Shown here: piece by piece, positions 1 to 8,040 of the stretch
Layout: every line of letters starts with the position of its first letter
Position numbering within the stretch: position 1 is the first letter of the stretch
Source: Prevotella sp.
Lineage (GTDB): Bacteria; Bacteroidota; Bacteroidia; Bacteroidales; Bacteroidaceae
Direction of reading: 5' to 3'
Assembly (NCBI GenBank): GCA_017447515.1
Contig: JAFSNG010000047.1
Span: forward strand, 1-52,594
DNA: 52,594 nucleotides
Translations under genes and position numbers: made by a program
Notes under the pieces: generated by a model
Databases searched by the model: none
Told to the model about the DNA's origin: nothing
What the model saw: the letters and a program-made list of their open reading frames with translations, nothing else

Positions 1-137
1 TCAGATACAGTTAACTTCTTACGGCCCTTAGCGCGGCGAGAAGCCAGTACGCGACGACCATTCTTTGTTGCCATGCGCTCGCGGAAGCCATGCTTGTTTA
101 CGCGGCGACGATTGTGCGGCTGAAATGTTCTTTTCAT
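1..137 (-). CDS. rpmH: 50S ribosomal protein L34 (partial, 3' end outside window)
   Basis: Reading leftward from ATG at 137, the translation begins [20 protein letters not shown] and continues ...[25 protein letters not shown], the very basic, nearly invariant sequence of L34, a small protein of the large ribosomal subunit. About 45 residues are visible; the last few codons and the stop lie beyond base 1. It is divergent from efp. A Bacteroidetes promoter at 205-236 reads towards it. Identification is secure from sequence alone. Confidence 0.96.
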   Translation of the reverse strand, partial: MKRTFQPHNRRRVNKHGFRERMATKNGRRVLASRRAKGRKKLTVS

Positions 138-204
138 TGTTTTATCCTTATTTTATTTGTTGTGATTCGACAATACAATCTCCGAAAATCAGAGTTTCGG
201 GCTG

Positions 205-236
205 CAAAATTACATATTTTTTTCTAATTGTGCAAG
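205..236 (-). promoter_or_regulatory. Promoter of rpmH
   Basis: On the minus strand a -7 box TAATTTTG (plus-strand CAAAATTA 205-212) is preceded, after a 20-base spacer, by CTTG (233-236), a near match to the Bacteroidetes -33 box TTTG. It would give a leader of roughly 60 bases ahead of rpmH. Confidence 0.6.
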
Positions 237-284
237 TTTTAAGCGATTTTTCTCAATATTTTATTCATTTTTCACGGAAAATTC

Positions 285-311
285 GTACCTTTCTCCCCCC
301 GGAGAAGGTAC
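285..311 (+). other. Hairpin upstream of the efp promoter
   Basis: GTACCTTTCTCC (285-296) and GGAGAAGGTAC (301-311) are complementary except for one bulged T and enclose a CCCC loop. There is no T-run, so this is not an ordinary terminator. The same arrangement, a hairpin about 60 bases before a conserved promoter, recurs at 31093-31119 and, inverted, at 46430-46457. Confidence 0.6.
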
Positions 312-347
312 TTTCGTTCGAAAAAACAAAGAAAAACAAGATTTTCC

Positions 348-379
348 TTTGCTTTTTGCTCACTTATTCGTACCTTTGC
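348..379 (+). promoter_or_regulatory. Promoter of efp operon
   Basis: TTTG at 348-351, a 19-base spacer and TACCTTTGC at 371-379 match the Bacteroidetes housekeeping sigma factor consensus. The spacer (around CTCACTTATTCG) is shared with promoters at 9173, 31155 and 46363, which is more similarity than the two boxes require. Transcription would start about 40 bases before efp. Confidence 0.75.
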
Positions 380-421
380 ACACGATTTTGAGAACAATAC
401 ATTATTAAATAGCTATTTTTT

Positions 422-988
422 ATGATTAATTCACAAGACATTAAGAAAGGAACAGCCATTCGTATGGACGGTGGCATTTGGGTTTGTATTGACTTCCAGC
501 ACCGCAAGCCTGGTAAGGGTAACACCATCATGAACATCAAGCTGAAGAACGTCAGCGACGGCCGTGTGCTGGAGCGCCGCTACAACATCGGTGAGAAACT
601 GGAGGACGTGGTCATTGAGCACCGCGACTATCAGTACCTCTATGAGGATCAGGAAGGCCGCATCTTCATGAACCAAGAGACTTTCGAGCAGATTCCCATT
701 GCCAACGACCTCGTGATTGGTCACGAGTTCATGAAGGAAGGCGACGTGGTATCAGTTGTCAGCGATACTACCGACGGTACTATTCTCTATGCTGAGATGC
801 CTGTTAAGACCATCCTGAAGGTGACCCACTCTGAGCCCGGTATCAAGGGCGACACTGCTACCAACACCCTGAAGCCCGCTACGCTGGAGACCGGTGTCGA
901 GGTTCGCGTTCCCCTGTTCATCAACGAGGGTGACCTCATTCAGGTCGACACCCGCGACGGTTCTTATCTGGCTCGCGCTAAGGAGTAA
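422..988 (+). CDS. efp: Elongation factor P
   Basis: A 188-residue protein of normal EF-P length. It enters the ribosomal E site and helps form peptide bonds at proline runs. The N-terminal KOW-like domain carries the loop KPGKGN with Lys32 at its tip, the position that is modified in many bacteria. Two OB-fold domains follow, with the usual ending (VPLFINEGDLIQVDTRDGSY). The start ATG sits in an A/T-rich context without a Shine-Dalgarno sequence, as usual here. Its stop TAA overlaps the next ATG by one base, so the glycosyltransferase is probably translationally coupled. Confidence 0.97.
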   Translation: MINSQDIKKGTAIRMDGGIWVCIDFQHRKPGKGNTIMNIKLKNVSDGRVLERRYNIGEKLEDVVIEHRDYQYLYEDQEGRIFMNQETFEQIPIANDLVIGHEFMKEGDVVSVVSDTTDGTILYAEMPVKTILKVTHSEPGIKGDTATNTLKPATLETGVEVRVPLFINEGDLIQVDTRDGSYLARAKE

Positions 989-1956
989 TGAAATATAGCA
1001 TTATCGTTCCTGTCTTCAACCGTCCTGACGAGGTGGATGAGTTGCTGGAGAGCCTTGGCTCCCAGACACTACGCGACTTCGAGGTGGTGATAGTGGAAGA
1101 CGGTTCACAGATTCCCTGCAAGGATGTTTGCGACAAGTACGCAGACATCCTTGATTTGCATTATTACTTCAAGGAGAACAGCGGTCCTGGACAGAGCCGC
1201 AACTATGGCGTAGAGCGTGCTCAGGGCGAGTATGTCATCATTCTCGACTCCGATGCCGTCACACCTACGGGATTTATGCAGGCTATCGATGACGAACTGA
1301 AGCGCCAGCCTACTGATGCCTGGGGCGGTCCCGATGCTGCCCACGAGTCGTTCTCTGACATTCAGAAAGCGATTTCGTATGCCATGACCTCGTTCTTTAC
1401 GACGGGTGGCATTCGTGGTGGCAAAAAACAGCTCGACAAGAAGTTCTATCCCCGCTCGTTCAACCTTGGCGTACGTCGCGAGGTTTATCTGCAGTTAGGC
1501 GGTTTCACGAAGGAGCGCTTCTCGAAGATGTCGCTCTATGGTGAGGATATCGATTTCAGCCTCCGCATCTACAAGAACGGTTACAGCTGTCGTCTGTTCC
1601 CTGATGCCTGGTTGTGGCACAAGCGCCGCACGGACTTCCGTCGTTTCTGGCGACAGGTCTACAACAGCGGCTATGCCCGCATCAATCTCTGGCGCAAATA
1701 TCCTGAGGCCTTGAAGCCCGTTCACGCCCTGCCGGCAGTCTTCACGATAGGTGTCGCTGGGCTCCTGTTACTCTCCGTGTTCTCCGTGTTGGCGCTTATA
1801 CCTCTTATATTGTATAGCGCCCTGATTTTCATCGACTCCACTATCCGCAACAAGAGCGTGATGGTAGGACTCAAATCCATTCCGGCAGCCTTCATCCAGC
1901 TCATTGGCTATGGCGTGGGCTTCCTAGAGTCGTTGTTTACCAAAAAACATGGATAA
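988..1956 (+). CDS. GT2-family glycosyltransferase, membrane-anchored
   Basis: A 322-residue GT-A fold enzyme. The N terminus YSIIVPVFNRPDEVDELLES is the classic GT2 nucleotide-binding start. The DxD-like motif is LDSDA near residue 91, and GEDIDFSLR near 190 supplies the likely catalytic acid region. The C-terminal 75 residues are hydrophobic and should place the catalytic domain on the cytoplasmic face of the inner membrane. It probably moves a sugar from a nucleotide donor to a lipid or polysaccharide acceptor; the substrate cannot be told. It lies between efp and radC with overlapping ends. Confidence 0.88.
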   Translation: MKYSIIVPVFNRPDEVDELLESLGSQTLRDFEVVIVEDGSQIPCKDVCDKYADILDLHYYFKENSGPGQSRNYGVERAQGEYVIILDSDAVTPTGFMQAIDDELKRQPTDAWGGPDAAHESFSDIQKAISYAMTSFFTTGGIRGGKKQLDKKFYPRSFNLGVRREVYLQLGGFTKERFSKMSLYGEDIDFSLRIYKNGYSCRLFPDAWLWHKRRTDFRRFWRQVYNSGYARINLWRKYPEALKPVHALPAVFTIGVAGLLLLSVFSVLALIPLILYSALIFIDSTIRNKSVMVGLKSIPAAFIQLIGYGVGFLESLFTKKHG

Positions 1957-2635
1957 GCTGAACATCAACCAGTGGGCAGAAGAAGACCGTCCGCGCGAGA
2001 AACTCATGCGCCTCGGTCCGTCGGCACTGACTGATGCCGAGTTACTGGCCATATTGGTTGGATCAGGTTCCACGAAGGAGGATGCCGTCACGCTGATGAG
2101 GCATATCCTGGCTGACTGCAACAACAACCTGAATACCTTGGGCAAACTCACCATTCGCGACCTTTGCGAGTATAATGGAGTAGGCGAGGCGAAGGCCATC
2201 ACCATCCTTGCTGCCTGCGAACTGGGTAAGCGCAGACAGGCTGGAAAGCCAGAAGAACGGCCTGACTTAGGCACGGCGACGCTCATCTACAACCACATGC
2301 ATCCTCTGCTACAGGATAAAGACGTCGAAGAGTTCTGGCTGTTGCTCATGAATCAGAACCACCGTCTCATCAAGAAGATGTTCATTGCCCGTGGAGGCAT
2401 CAGCGAGGTCAGCGTCGACGTTCGCCTCGTCATCAAAGAGGCTGTACTCTGCAATGCTACCATCCTCGCCGTTTGCCACAACCATCCTTCAGGTTCACTG
2501 CGTCCCAGTCATATGGACGACGACCTGACCATCAGCCTCCAGCGCGCCTGCCAGTTGATGCGCATCCGTTTTCTCGACCATGTCATCATTACTGACGGTG
2601 CCTATTACAGCTACCACGAACAAGGCCGCGTATAA
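1949..2635 (+). CDS. radC: RadC family protein (JAMM domain, UPF0758)
   Basis: 228 residues, the usual length. An N-terminal helix-hairpin-helix-like region (LCEYNGVGEAKAITILAACE) is followed by a JAMM/MPN+ domain with HNHPSGSLRPSHMDDD from about residue 177, which carries the H-x-H and downstream S/D zinc ligands. Despite its historic name, the family's function in DNA repair is not established. The start overlaps the glycosyltransferase by eight bases, making a compact efp-GT2-radC unit. Confidence 0.93.
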   Translation: MDKLNINQWAEEDRPREKLMRLGPSALTDAELLAILVGSGSTKEDAVTLMRHILADCNNNLNTLGKLTIRDLCEYNGVGEAKAITILAACELGKRRQAGKPEERPDLGTATLIYNHMHPLLQDKDVEEFWLLLMNQNHRLIKKMFIARGGISEVSVDVRLVIKEAVLCNATILAVCHNHPSGSLRPSHMDDDLTISLQRACQLMRIRFLDHVIITDGAYYSYHEQGRV

Positions 2636-2673
2636 CCTACATCAGTAATTATAAACATAAAACTACAAAAGAT

Positions 2674-4467
2674 ATGAAACGACCGTTTTTTACCCTGCTC
2701 CTGACTCTCATTGCTGCAACAGCCATGTGGGCTGCTCCTGCACTGCGAGGAACGTTTACCGTTACTCAGGCCGATGGCACGATGTTGACTGTCGAACAGT
2801 TTGGTGACGAATACTATCACTGGATGGAGACTGCCGACGGCACGTTGGTAATCCCTACGCGCCAGGGATATTTCGTGGCTGTCATTGATGACAAAGGTGA
2901 ACTGACGGCTTCCGATGTGCTGGCTCATGAGGCCCAGCTTCGCGATAGCAAGGAACAACAGCTGGTTCAACAGCAGGCTACGCGTCGCGCCTTGTTTCAC
3001 CAGCAGGGGCAACGGGCGCAGGTAGAACGGCGCGCGATGAGCATCTCCGCGAGTAGCAAATATTTGCCGCACGCTGGCTCGCCTCGGGTATTGACCATTC
3101 TTGTTGCCTATCAGGACGTTGATTTTATCGTTAATGAGCCGAAGCTGGCCTTCGACCAGTATCTGAATGCCGATGAAATCGTGGATTTAGGCAACAAGAA
3201 TACCCTGCAACTGTGTAGCGTCAGACAGTATTTCAATACATGCAGCAACGGACAGTTCACTCCCCAGTTTGATATAGTCGGTCCTGTCAAACTGCCTCAG
3301 GATATGGCATATTATGGAGGAACGAAAGCTGGTGGCAGCGACGACAAATTCCGCCAGTTGTGCGAGGATGCCTATCAGCTAGTAAAGGACTCTGTAGCCG
3401 ACTGGTCGCTCTACGACAACGACAAAGACGGCAACGTGGAGTTGGTATGCATCATCTTTGCTGGCTACGGTCAGAACCAAGGTGGAGAAAATAGCACCAT
3501 CTGGGCCAAGGCCTCCAGAATCAATTTAGGTATTGACAGCGACATGAGGATTACATTCTTCAACTGCAGTTCGGAGTTGTTCAATCCTACCAAGAACGAA
3601 TCCCACGACTACTCGCAGTACATCAACGGCACAGGCGCTTTTATCCACGAGATGTCGCATTGCATGGGACTGCCCGACCTCTATCAGACCACCGGCACCT
3701 ATGCCGACAATCAGGGTATGGAGTCGTGGAGTATCATGGACTACGGCCTCTACAACCGTAATGGTTTTGCACCGTCTTCTTACAATGCCTGGGAACGGGA
3801 AGTGATGGGCTGGGACATCATGGAACCTATCAGCGCTCCTACGCAAGTCAACCTGCTGAAGCCGTGGGAGGATGGCGGAACGGCATTCAAGATTGTCAAC
3901 GACAGCAACGACAACGAGTATATCGTCATAGAGAACATCCAGAAGCAAGGACTCAACAAGTATGCCAGAGGTCATGGGCTGTTGGTTTACCACGTGGCCT
4001 ATCCCTATTCGGAAATAAACATGACAGACCACCCGAACAATACAGTTGGTCATCCAGCCGTTGCCGTCGTACCTGCCAGCGGACTGCTCATCAATATAAA
4101 TCTGGCAAGAAGCGGCGGGCCACATACCCAGGCAGAATGGAAGGCGAGTATGGCCAGTGCCCCTTTCCCTGGCGACAGTGCTGTGACCGAGCTGACTCTT
4201 CAAAAGGAACTGCCCAACTACGTATTCTATAGCGGCGACTCCCTGAAAGTCGAGCTGCACAACATCACCGAGAGCGAAGACGGTAGTGTGTCCTTCGATT
4301 TCGTTGAGGCTCCCACCGTAGGCATAAACAACGTAAAAAACGACGTCCAGAATACGTCCGACCACGCCTATTACGACCTGCAAGGCCGCCGCGTCACTGG
4401 GTTGAGGTCAAAGGGCATCTATCTCCATCAAGGGAAAAAGATTGTAATATACAAAAAAGGCTTATGA
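2674..4467 (+). CDS. Secreted M6-family metalloprotease with T9SS-type tail
   Basis: 597 residues. A signal peptide (about residues 1-20, ending MWAAPA) is followed by an M6 peptidase domain with the zinc motif HEMSHCMGLPD at 325-335; His325, Glu326 and His329 act as ligand, base and ligand. The last 35 residues (YYDLQGRRV...GIYLHQGKKIVIYK) look like the short T9SS sorting tail common in Prevotella, predicting export to the cell surface or medium. The stop TGA overlaps the ATG of the next gene by four bases, which is odd because that gene opens a cytoplasmic catabolic operon. The natural substrate is unknown. Confidence 0.85.
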   Translation: MKRPFFTLLLTLIAATAMWAAPALRGTFTVTQADGTMLTVEQFGDEYYHWMETADGTLVIPTRQGYFVAVIDDKGELTASDVLAHEAQLRDSKEQQLVQQQATRRALFHQQGQRAQVERRAMSISASSKYLPHAGSPRVLTILVAYQDVDFIVNEPKLAFDQYLNADEIVDLGNKNTLQLCSVRQYFNTCSNGQFTPQFDIVGPVKLPQDMAYYGGTKAGGSDDKFRQLCEDAYQLVKDSVADWSLYDNDKDGNVELVCIIFAGYGQNQGGENSTIWAKASRINLGIDSDMRITFFNCSSELFNPTKNESHDYSQYINGTGAFIHEMSHCMGLPDLYQTTGTYADNQGMESWSIMDYGLYNRNGFAPSSYNAWEREVMGWDIMEPISAPTQVNLLKPWEDGGTAFKIVNDSNDNEYIVIENIQKQGLNKYARGHGLLVYHVAYPYSEINMTDHPNNTVGHPAVAVVPASGLLININLARSGGPHTQAEWKASMASAPFPGDSAVTELTLQKELPNYVFYSGDSLKVELHNITESEDGSVSFDFVEAPTVGINNVKNDVQNTSDHAYYDLQGRRVTGLRSKGIYLHQGKKIVIYKKGL

Positions 4468-5363
4468 ACAACAGCAATTATCGCGGTGTGGTGGTGCCGA
4501 TGGTTACGCCAGTCACGCAGGATGGACGGCTCGACACAGAGGCCGTTCAGCGCATTATCGATTTTTTCGCACAAAACAGGGTATCGCCTCTGCTGATGGG
4601 AACTACAGGCGAGGGCAACAGCGTCAGTCAGGCTGATGGTCAGCTGTTTGTGGAGACGGCTGTCAAGGCTGCCGACGGACGTATTCTGATTTACGCTGGT
4701 CTGACGGGCAACTGCTTCGCTGAGCAGGTGCGCCAGGCTGAGGTATACACGGCCTTGGGTGCCGATGTCATTGTGGCTACATTGCCTACCTATTATGCAC
4801 TGACGCCAGAGCAGATGTACGAGTATTACAAGACGCTGGCCGATTGCATCACGGGTCCGCTGATGCTCTACAACATCCTGGCAACCACCCACATGTCCAT
4901 CCCCGTGGATGTTATCAGGAAATTGGCCGACCATCCCAACATTGTAGGGCTGAAGGATTCAGAGCGCGACCTGGAACGCATGGCACAGTGTATCGAGATT
5001 ACCAAGACGCACGACGACTTTGCCTACTTCTGCGGATGGGCAGCACAGTCGGCCCACTCATTGGAACTTGGTGGCAACGGCATTGTGCCCTCTACGGGCA
5101 ATTTCGTGCCTGAGATGTTCCGGCAGCTGTTCGACGCTACTGTTGCTGGCGATAGGACGACAGCCAACCGCCTGCAGGACGAGACCAACGAGATAGCGAA
5201 AATCTATCAGAAAGACCGCACGCTCGGTCAGAGTCTTACTGCGCTGAAGGTGATGATGCAGACGAAGGGACTCTGCGAGCCGTGGATGCTCATGCCGCTG
5301 ACGCGTCTTTCCGCTGAGGAAGAACAAGCGATAGTTGATAAGGTCGAAGCCCTTTTGTCATAA
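4464..5363 (+). CDS. DapA/NanA-family lyase (dihydrodipicolinate synthase family)
   Basis: 299-residue TIM-barrel aldolase of the DHDPS superfamily. The GTTGE motif is at 46-50, the catalytic Tyr136 in LYNIL, and the Schiff-base Lys164 in GLKDSE, so the chemistry should be intact. Family members join or split pyruvate and an aldehyde. A role in lysine synthesis is unlikely: the gene sits with a symporter, a PdxA2-type dehydrogenase and a sugar-acid kinase, which suggests cleavage of a 2-keto-3-deoxy sugar acid or related compound. The exact substrate is inference. The start is fixed by the ATGA overlap with the upstream stop. Confidence 0.85.
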   Translation: MNNSNYRGVVVPMVTPVTQDGRLDTEAVQRIIDFFAQNRVSPLLMGTTGEGNSVSQADGQLFVETAVKAADGRILIYAGLTGNCFAEQVRQAEVYTALGADVIVATLPTYYALTPEQMYEYYKTLADCITGPLMLYNILATTHMSIPVDVIRKLADHPNIVGLKDSERDLERMAQCIEITKTHDDFAYFCGWAAQSAHSLELGGNGIVPSTGNFVPEMFRQLFDATVAGDRTTANRLQDETNEIAKIYQKDRTLGQSLTALKVMMQTKGLCEPWMLMPLTRLSAEEEQAIVDKVEALLS

Positions 5364-5375
5364 CATATTTCCGCA

Positions 5376-6935
5376 ATGCACATCATAGACTATATCATCG
5401 TATTGTTGTCCATTCTTGCGGCCATTGGCACAGGCATCTACTTCGCCCACAAGCAGAAGGACACCTCGCAATACTTTGCAGGAGGCGGCAAGATTCCTGC
5501 CTGGGCGGTGGGCATCTCGATATTCGCCACACTGATATCGAGCGTGACATTCCTTGCCTACCCGGGTGCTGCATACGCAGACAACTGGATTCTGTTGGTG
5601 CAGGGACTGATGGTTCCCATCGTGCTGGTGGCGCTCATCGGCATCATCGTACCCTTGTTCCGTAAGGTCATCCGACTCTCCACCTACGAATACTTCGAGC
5701 GTCGCTTCGGACTCTTTGCCCGTCTCTATTCGTCGTTTGCCTTTACCCTTGGCCATTTCTCCAAGGCAGGAACGGTGTTCTTCCTCGTCTCGATGGCGTT
5801 GGCGACGTTCCTCAACATCAATATCTATGGCATCGTGCTCGTGCTGGGCATCACCATCATCATCCTGACGCTGTTTGGCGGCATGGAGGCTATCGTGTGG
5901 ATGGACGTGGCACAGGGTTTCCTGCTCATCGGTGGCGGCATTATCTGCATCGGCATCCTGCTGTTCGGCATCGACGGAGGTCCTGCAGAGACCTTCCGCA
6001 TTGCCTCGGAATACGACAAGATCAGCTTTGGACCCTACGACTGGGACTTGACGCAGCTGACATTTATCGTGATGGTGCTCAACGGCATCTTCTATGCCTT
6101 GCAGAAGTATGGTACCGACCAAACCATCGTACAGCGCTATCTGGCTGCCAAGAACGACCACGAGGCGAAAAAAGCCGCTTATATCGGGGTGCTGATGTCG
6201 GTTCCCATCTGGGCGCTGTTCATGTTCATCGGAACAGCCCTGTTTGCCTACTATCATGCTCAGGGGGCACCCTTGCTCCCTGAGGGTATCAAGGCCGACG
6301 AGGTATTCCCTTATTTCATCGCCCACGAACTGCCTGTCGGCATTCGCGGACTTATCATTGCAGCACTGGCGGCAGCGGCCATCTCGTCATTGGACAGCGA
6401 CCTCAACTGCCTCTCGGCCATTGCCCTACAGGACTATTACAAGCGTTTCCGCAAGGATGCCACCGACCAGCAGCAGCTGCGCTTTGGCAAGTGGATGGTG
6501 GTAATGGCTGGTATCGGCGCCATCGGTGTGGCGTGTCTCTACATCTTCTGGGGAGGCGAAGGGGTGCTGGGTGCCCTGTTCTCGCTCTACGCCATCTTCT
6601 CCGCAGGCATCGTGGGCATCTTCATCCTCGGCTTGTTCAGTCGTCGCGCCAACAAGCAAGGGCTGTACATCGGCATCGCGGCAGCCGTGCTCTATACGGC
6701 CTATGCTGTGCTGACCTCCACGAAGGTTGACATTCACGGAACAGGTGTCAAGGAAACGTTGCTCGACTTGGGCGACTGGAACTTTTCGCACCATAAATAT
6801 ATGTTAGGTGTGTATAGCCATCTCATTGTCCTCGTGGTGGGTTACGTCGCCAGCTACTTCTTTAGGACGCCGCTGGCCGACAAAGAGCTGACGATATACG
6901 GCTATTTGGAGGAGAAGAAAAAGGTAAAGAAGTAA
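5376..6935 (+). CDS. Sodium:solute symporter (SSS family)
   Basis: 519 residues with about 13 hydrophobic helices. The SSS signature in the eighth helix region, SSLDSDLNCLSA (about 335-347), is present and supports Na+ coupling. It begins 12 bases after the lyase and ends 13 bases before the pdxA-like gene, so it is probably the importer for the substrate of this operon, perhaps a sugar acid such as threonate or erythronate (inferred from neighbours). The C-terminal lysine-rich tail is cytoplasmic. Confidence 0.88.
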   Translation: MHIIDYIIVLLSILAAIGTGIYFAHKQKDTSQYFAGGGKIPAWAVGISIFATLISSVTFLAYPGAAYADNWILLVQGLMVPIVLVALIGIIVPLFRKVIRLSTYEYFERRFGLFARLYSSFAFTLGHFSKAGTVFFLVSMALATFLNINIYGIVLVLGITIIILTLFGGMEAIVWMDVAQGFLLIGGGIICIGILLFGIDGGPAETFRIASEYDKISFGPYDWDLTQLTFIVMVLNGIFYALQKYGTDQTIVQRYLAAKNDHEAKKAAYIGVLMSVPIWALFMFIGTALFAYYHAQGAPLLPEGIKADEVFPYFIAHELPVGIRGLIIAALAAAAISSLDSDLNCLSAIALQDYYKRFRKDATDQQQLRFGKWMVVMAGIGAIGVACLYIFWGGEGVLGALFSLYAIFSAGIVGIFILGLFSRRANKQGLYIGIAAAVLYTAYAVLTSTKVDIHGTGVKETLLDLGDWNFSHHKYMLGVYSHLIVLVVGYVASYFFRTPLADKELTIYGYLEEKKKVKK

Positions 6936-6948
6936 AAAGATAAAAGAT

Positions 6949-8040
6949 ATGAAACCAATATTAGCAATCACCATGGGCGACCCGGCAGGCATCGGTCCTG
7001 AGATTACCGTTCGCGCCCTGAACAGACAAGAAACTTACGAGAAGTGCCACCCTATCGTCACTGGCGATGCTGCCATCATGCGTCAGGCCGTTCAGCTGCT
7101 GGGCTTCAACCTGCAGGTCCATGCGGTGCAAAGCGTGAAGGATGCCAGGTTTGAGTTCGGCACCATCGACGTACTCGACCTCCAGTGTGTCGACCTCGCG
7201 ACCTTCGAATTCGGTAAGGTGCAGCCTCAGTGTGGCAACGCCGCTTTCCAATACATCAAGAAAGCCATCGAATTGGCTATGGCCGACGAGGTAGATGGCA
7301 CCGTTACGGCTCCGCTGAACAAGGAGGCGCTGAATCTAGCCGGTCATCACTACGACGGACATACGGAGATTTACGCCACCTTCACCAACACCAAGAAGTA
7401 CGCCATGATGCTGGCCGATGAGAATATCCGCGTCATCCACGTATCGACGCACGTTCCTTTGCGTAAGGCCTGCGACCTGGTGAAGAAGGCCCGCGTTATA
7501 GAGTGTGTGGAACTGATTGCCGATGCCTGCCGCCAGTTTGGCATTGAGAAGCCCCACATCGGTGTGGCAGGACTCAATCCTCACTCCAGCGAGAACGGTA
7601 TGTTCGGCTATGAGGAAGCTCAGGAGATTATCCCTGCCATCGAGGAACTACAACAGCGCGGCTTCGACGTAGAGGGTCCCGTTCCGCCCGACAGCATCTT
7701 CGCCAAGGCCAAATGCGGTAAGTTCGACGGTTGCGTGGCCATGTATCACGACCAGGGACATATTCCCTTGAAGGTGTGTGCCTTCAACTGGAACAAGGAA
7801 ACGGGCAAGATGGAGAGTGCCTCTGGTGTGAACATCACCCTGGGATTGCCCATCATCCGCGTCAGTGTCGATCATGGTACTGCTTTCGACGTGGCAGGCA
7901 AGGGCATTGCCAACGATAGCGCGATGACGCTGAGCATCGATTACGCCACCCGCATGGCAATCTATCGAAGAGGTCAAAAGTCAAAGGTCGAAGGTAGAAG
8001 GTCAAAGGTGAGTGGTGAGAGCCATGATAGTTATTGCTGA
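6949..8040 (+). CDS. PdxA2-like 4-phospho-threonate/4-hydroxythreonine-4-P dehydrogenase
   Basis: 363 residues. PdxA signatures run along the chain: MGDPAGIGPE at the start, GHTE, HVPLRK, GLNPHSSENGMFG, MYHDQGHIPLK and SVDHGTAFDVAGKG. PdxA enzymes oxidise a 4-phosphorylated hydroxy acid with NAD and decarboxylate it. Next to a DUF1537-type kinase the likely role is PdxA2, converting 4-phospho-D-threonate or erythronate to DHAP, rather than vitamin B6 synthesis. The natural C terminus seems to be ...YATRMAIYRR; the last 20 or so residues are read from a seven-base tandem repeat (7972-8020) and are likely an accidental extension. Confidence 0.85.
   Translation: MKPILAITMGDPAGIGPEITVRALNRQETYEKCHPIVTGDAAIMRQAVQLLGFNLQVHAVQSVKDARFEFGTIDVLDLQCVDLATFEFGKVQPQCGNAAFQYIKKAIELAMADEVDGTVTAPLNKEALNLAGHHYDGHTEIYATFTNTKKYAMMLADENIRVIHVSTHVPLRKACDLVKKARVIECVELIADACRQFGIEKPHIGVAGLNPHSSENGMFGYEEAQEIIPAIEELQQRGFDVEGPVPPDSIFAKAKCGKFDGCVAMYHDQGHIPLKVCAFNWNKETGKMESASGVNITLGLPIIRVSVDHGTAFDVAGKGIANDSAMTLSIDYATRMAIYRRGQKSKVEGRRSKVSGESHDSYC
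7972..8020 (+). repeat. Degenerate heptamer repeat, seven units (GGTCAAA/GGTGAGA type)
   Basis: Seven consecutive seven-base units: GGTCAAA, AGTCAAA, GGTCGAA, GGTAGAA, GGTCAAA, GGTGAGT, GGTGAGA. The array lies at the pdxA/kinase junction, encodes the unusual basic pdxA tail and supplies a spurious GTG start for the kinase frame. Confidence 0.85.

Noticed and set aside
5358-6326. 322-codon minus-strand frame opposite the symporter
   Set aside because: Composition (His, Asp, Gln, Arg rich, no hydrophobic core) is that of an antisense shadow of a membrane-protein gene.
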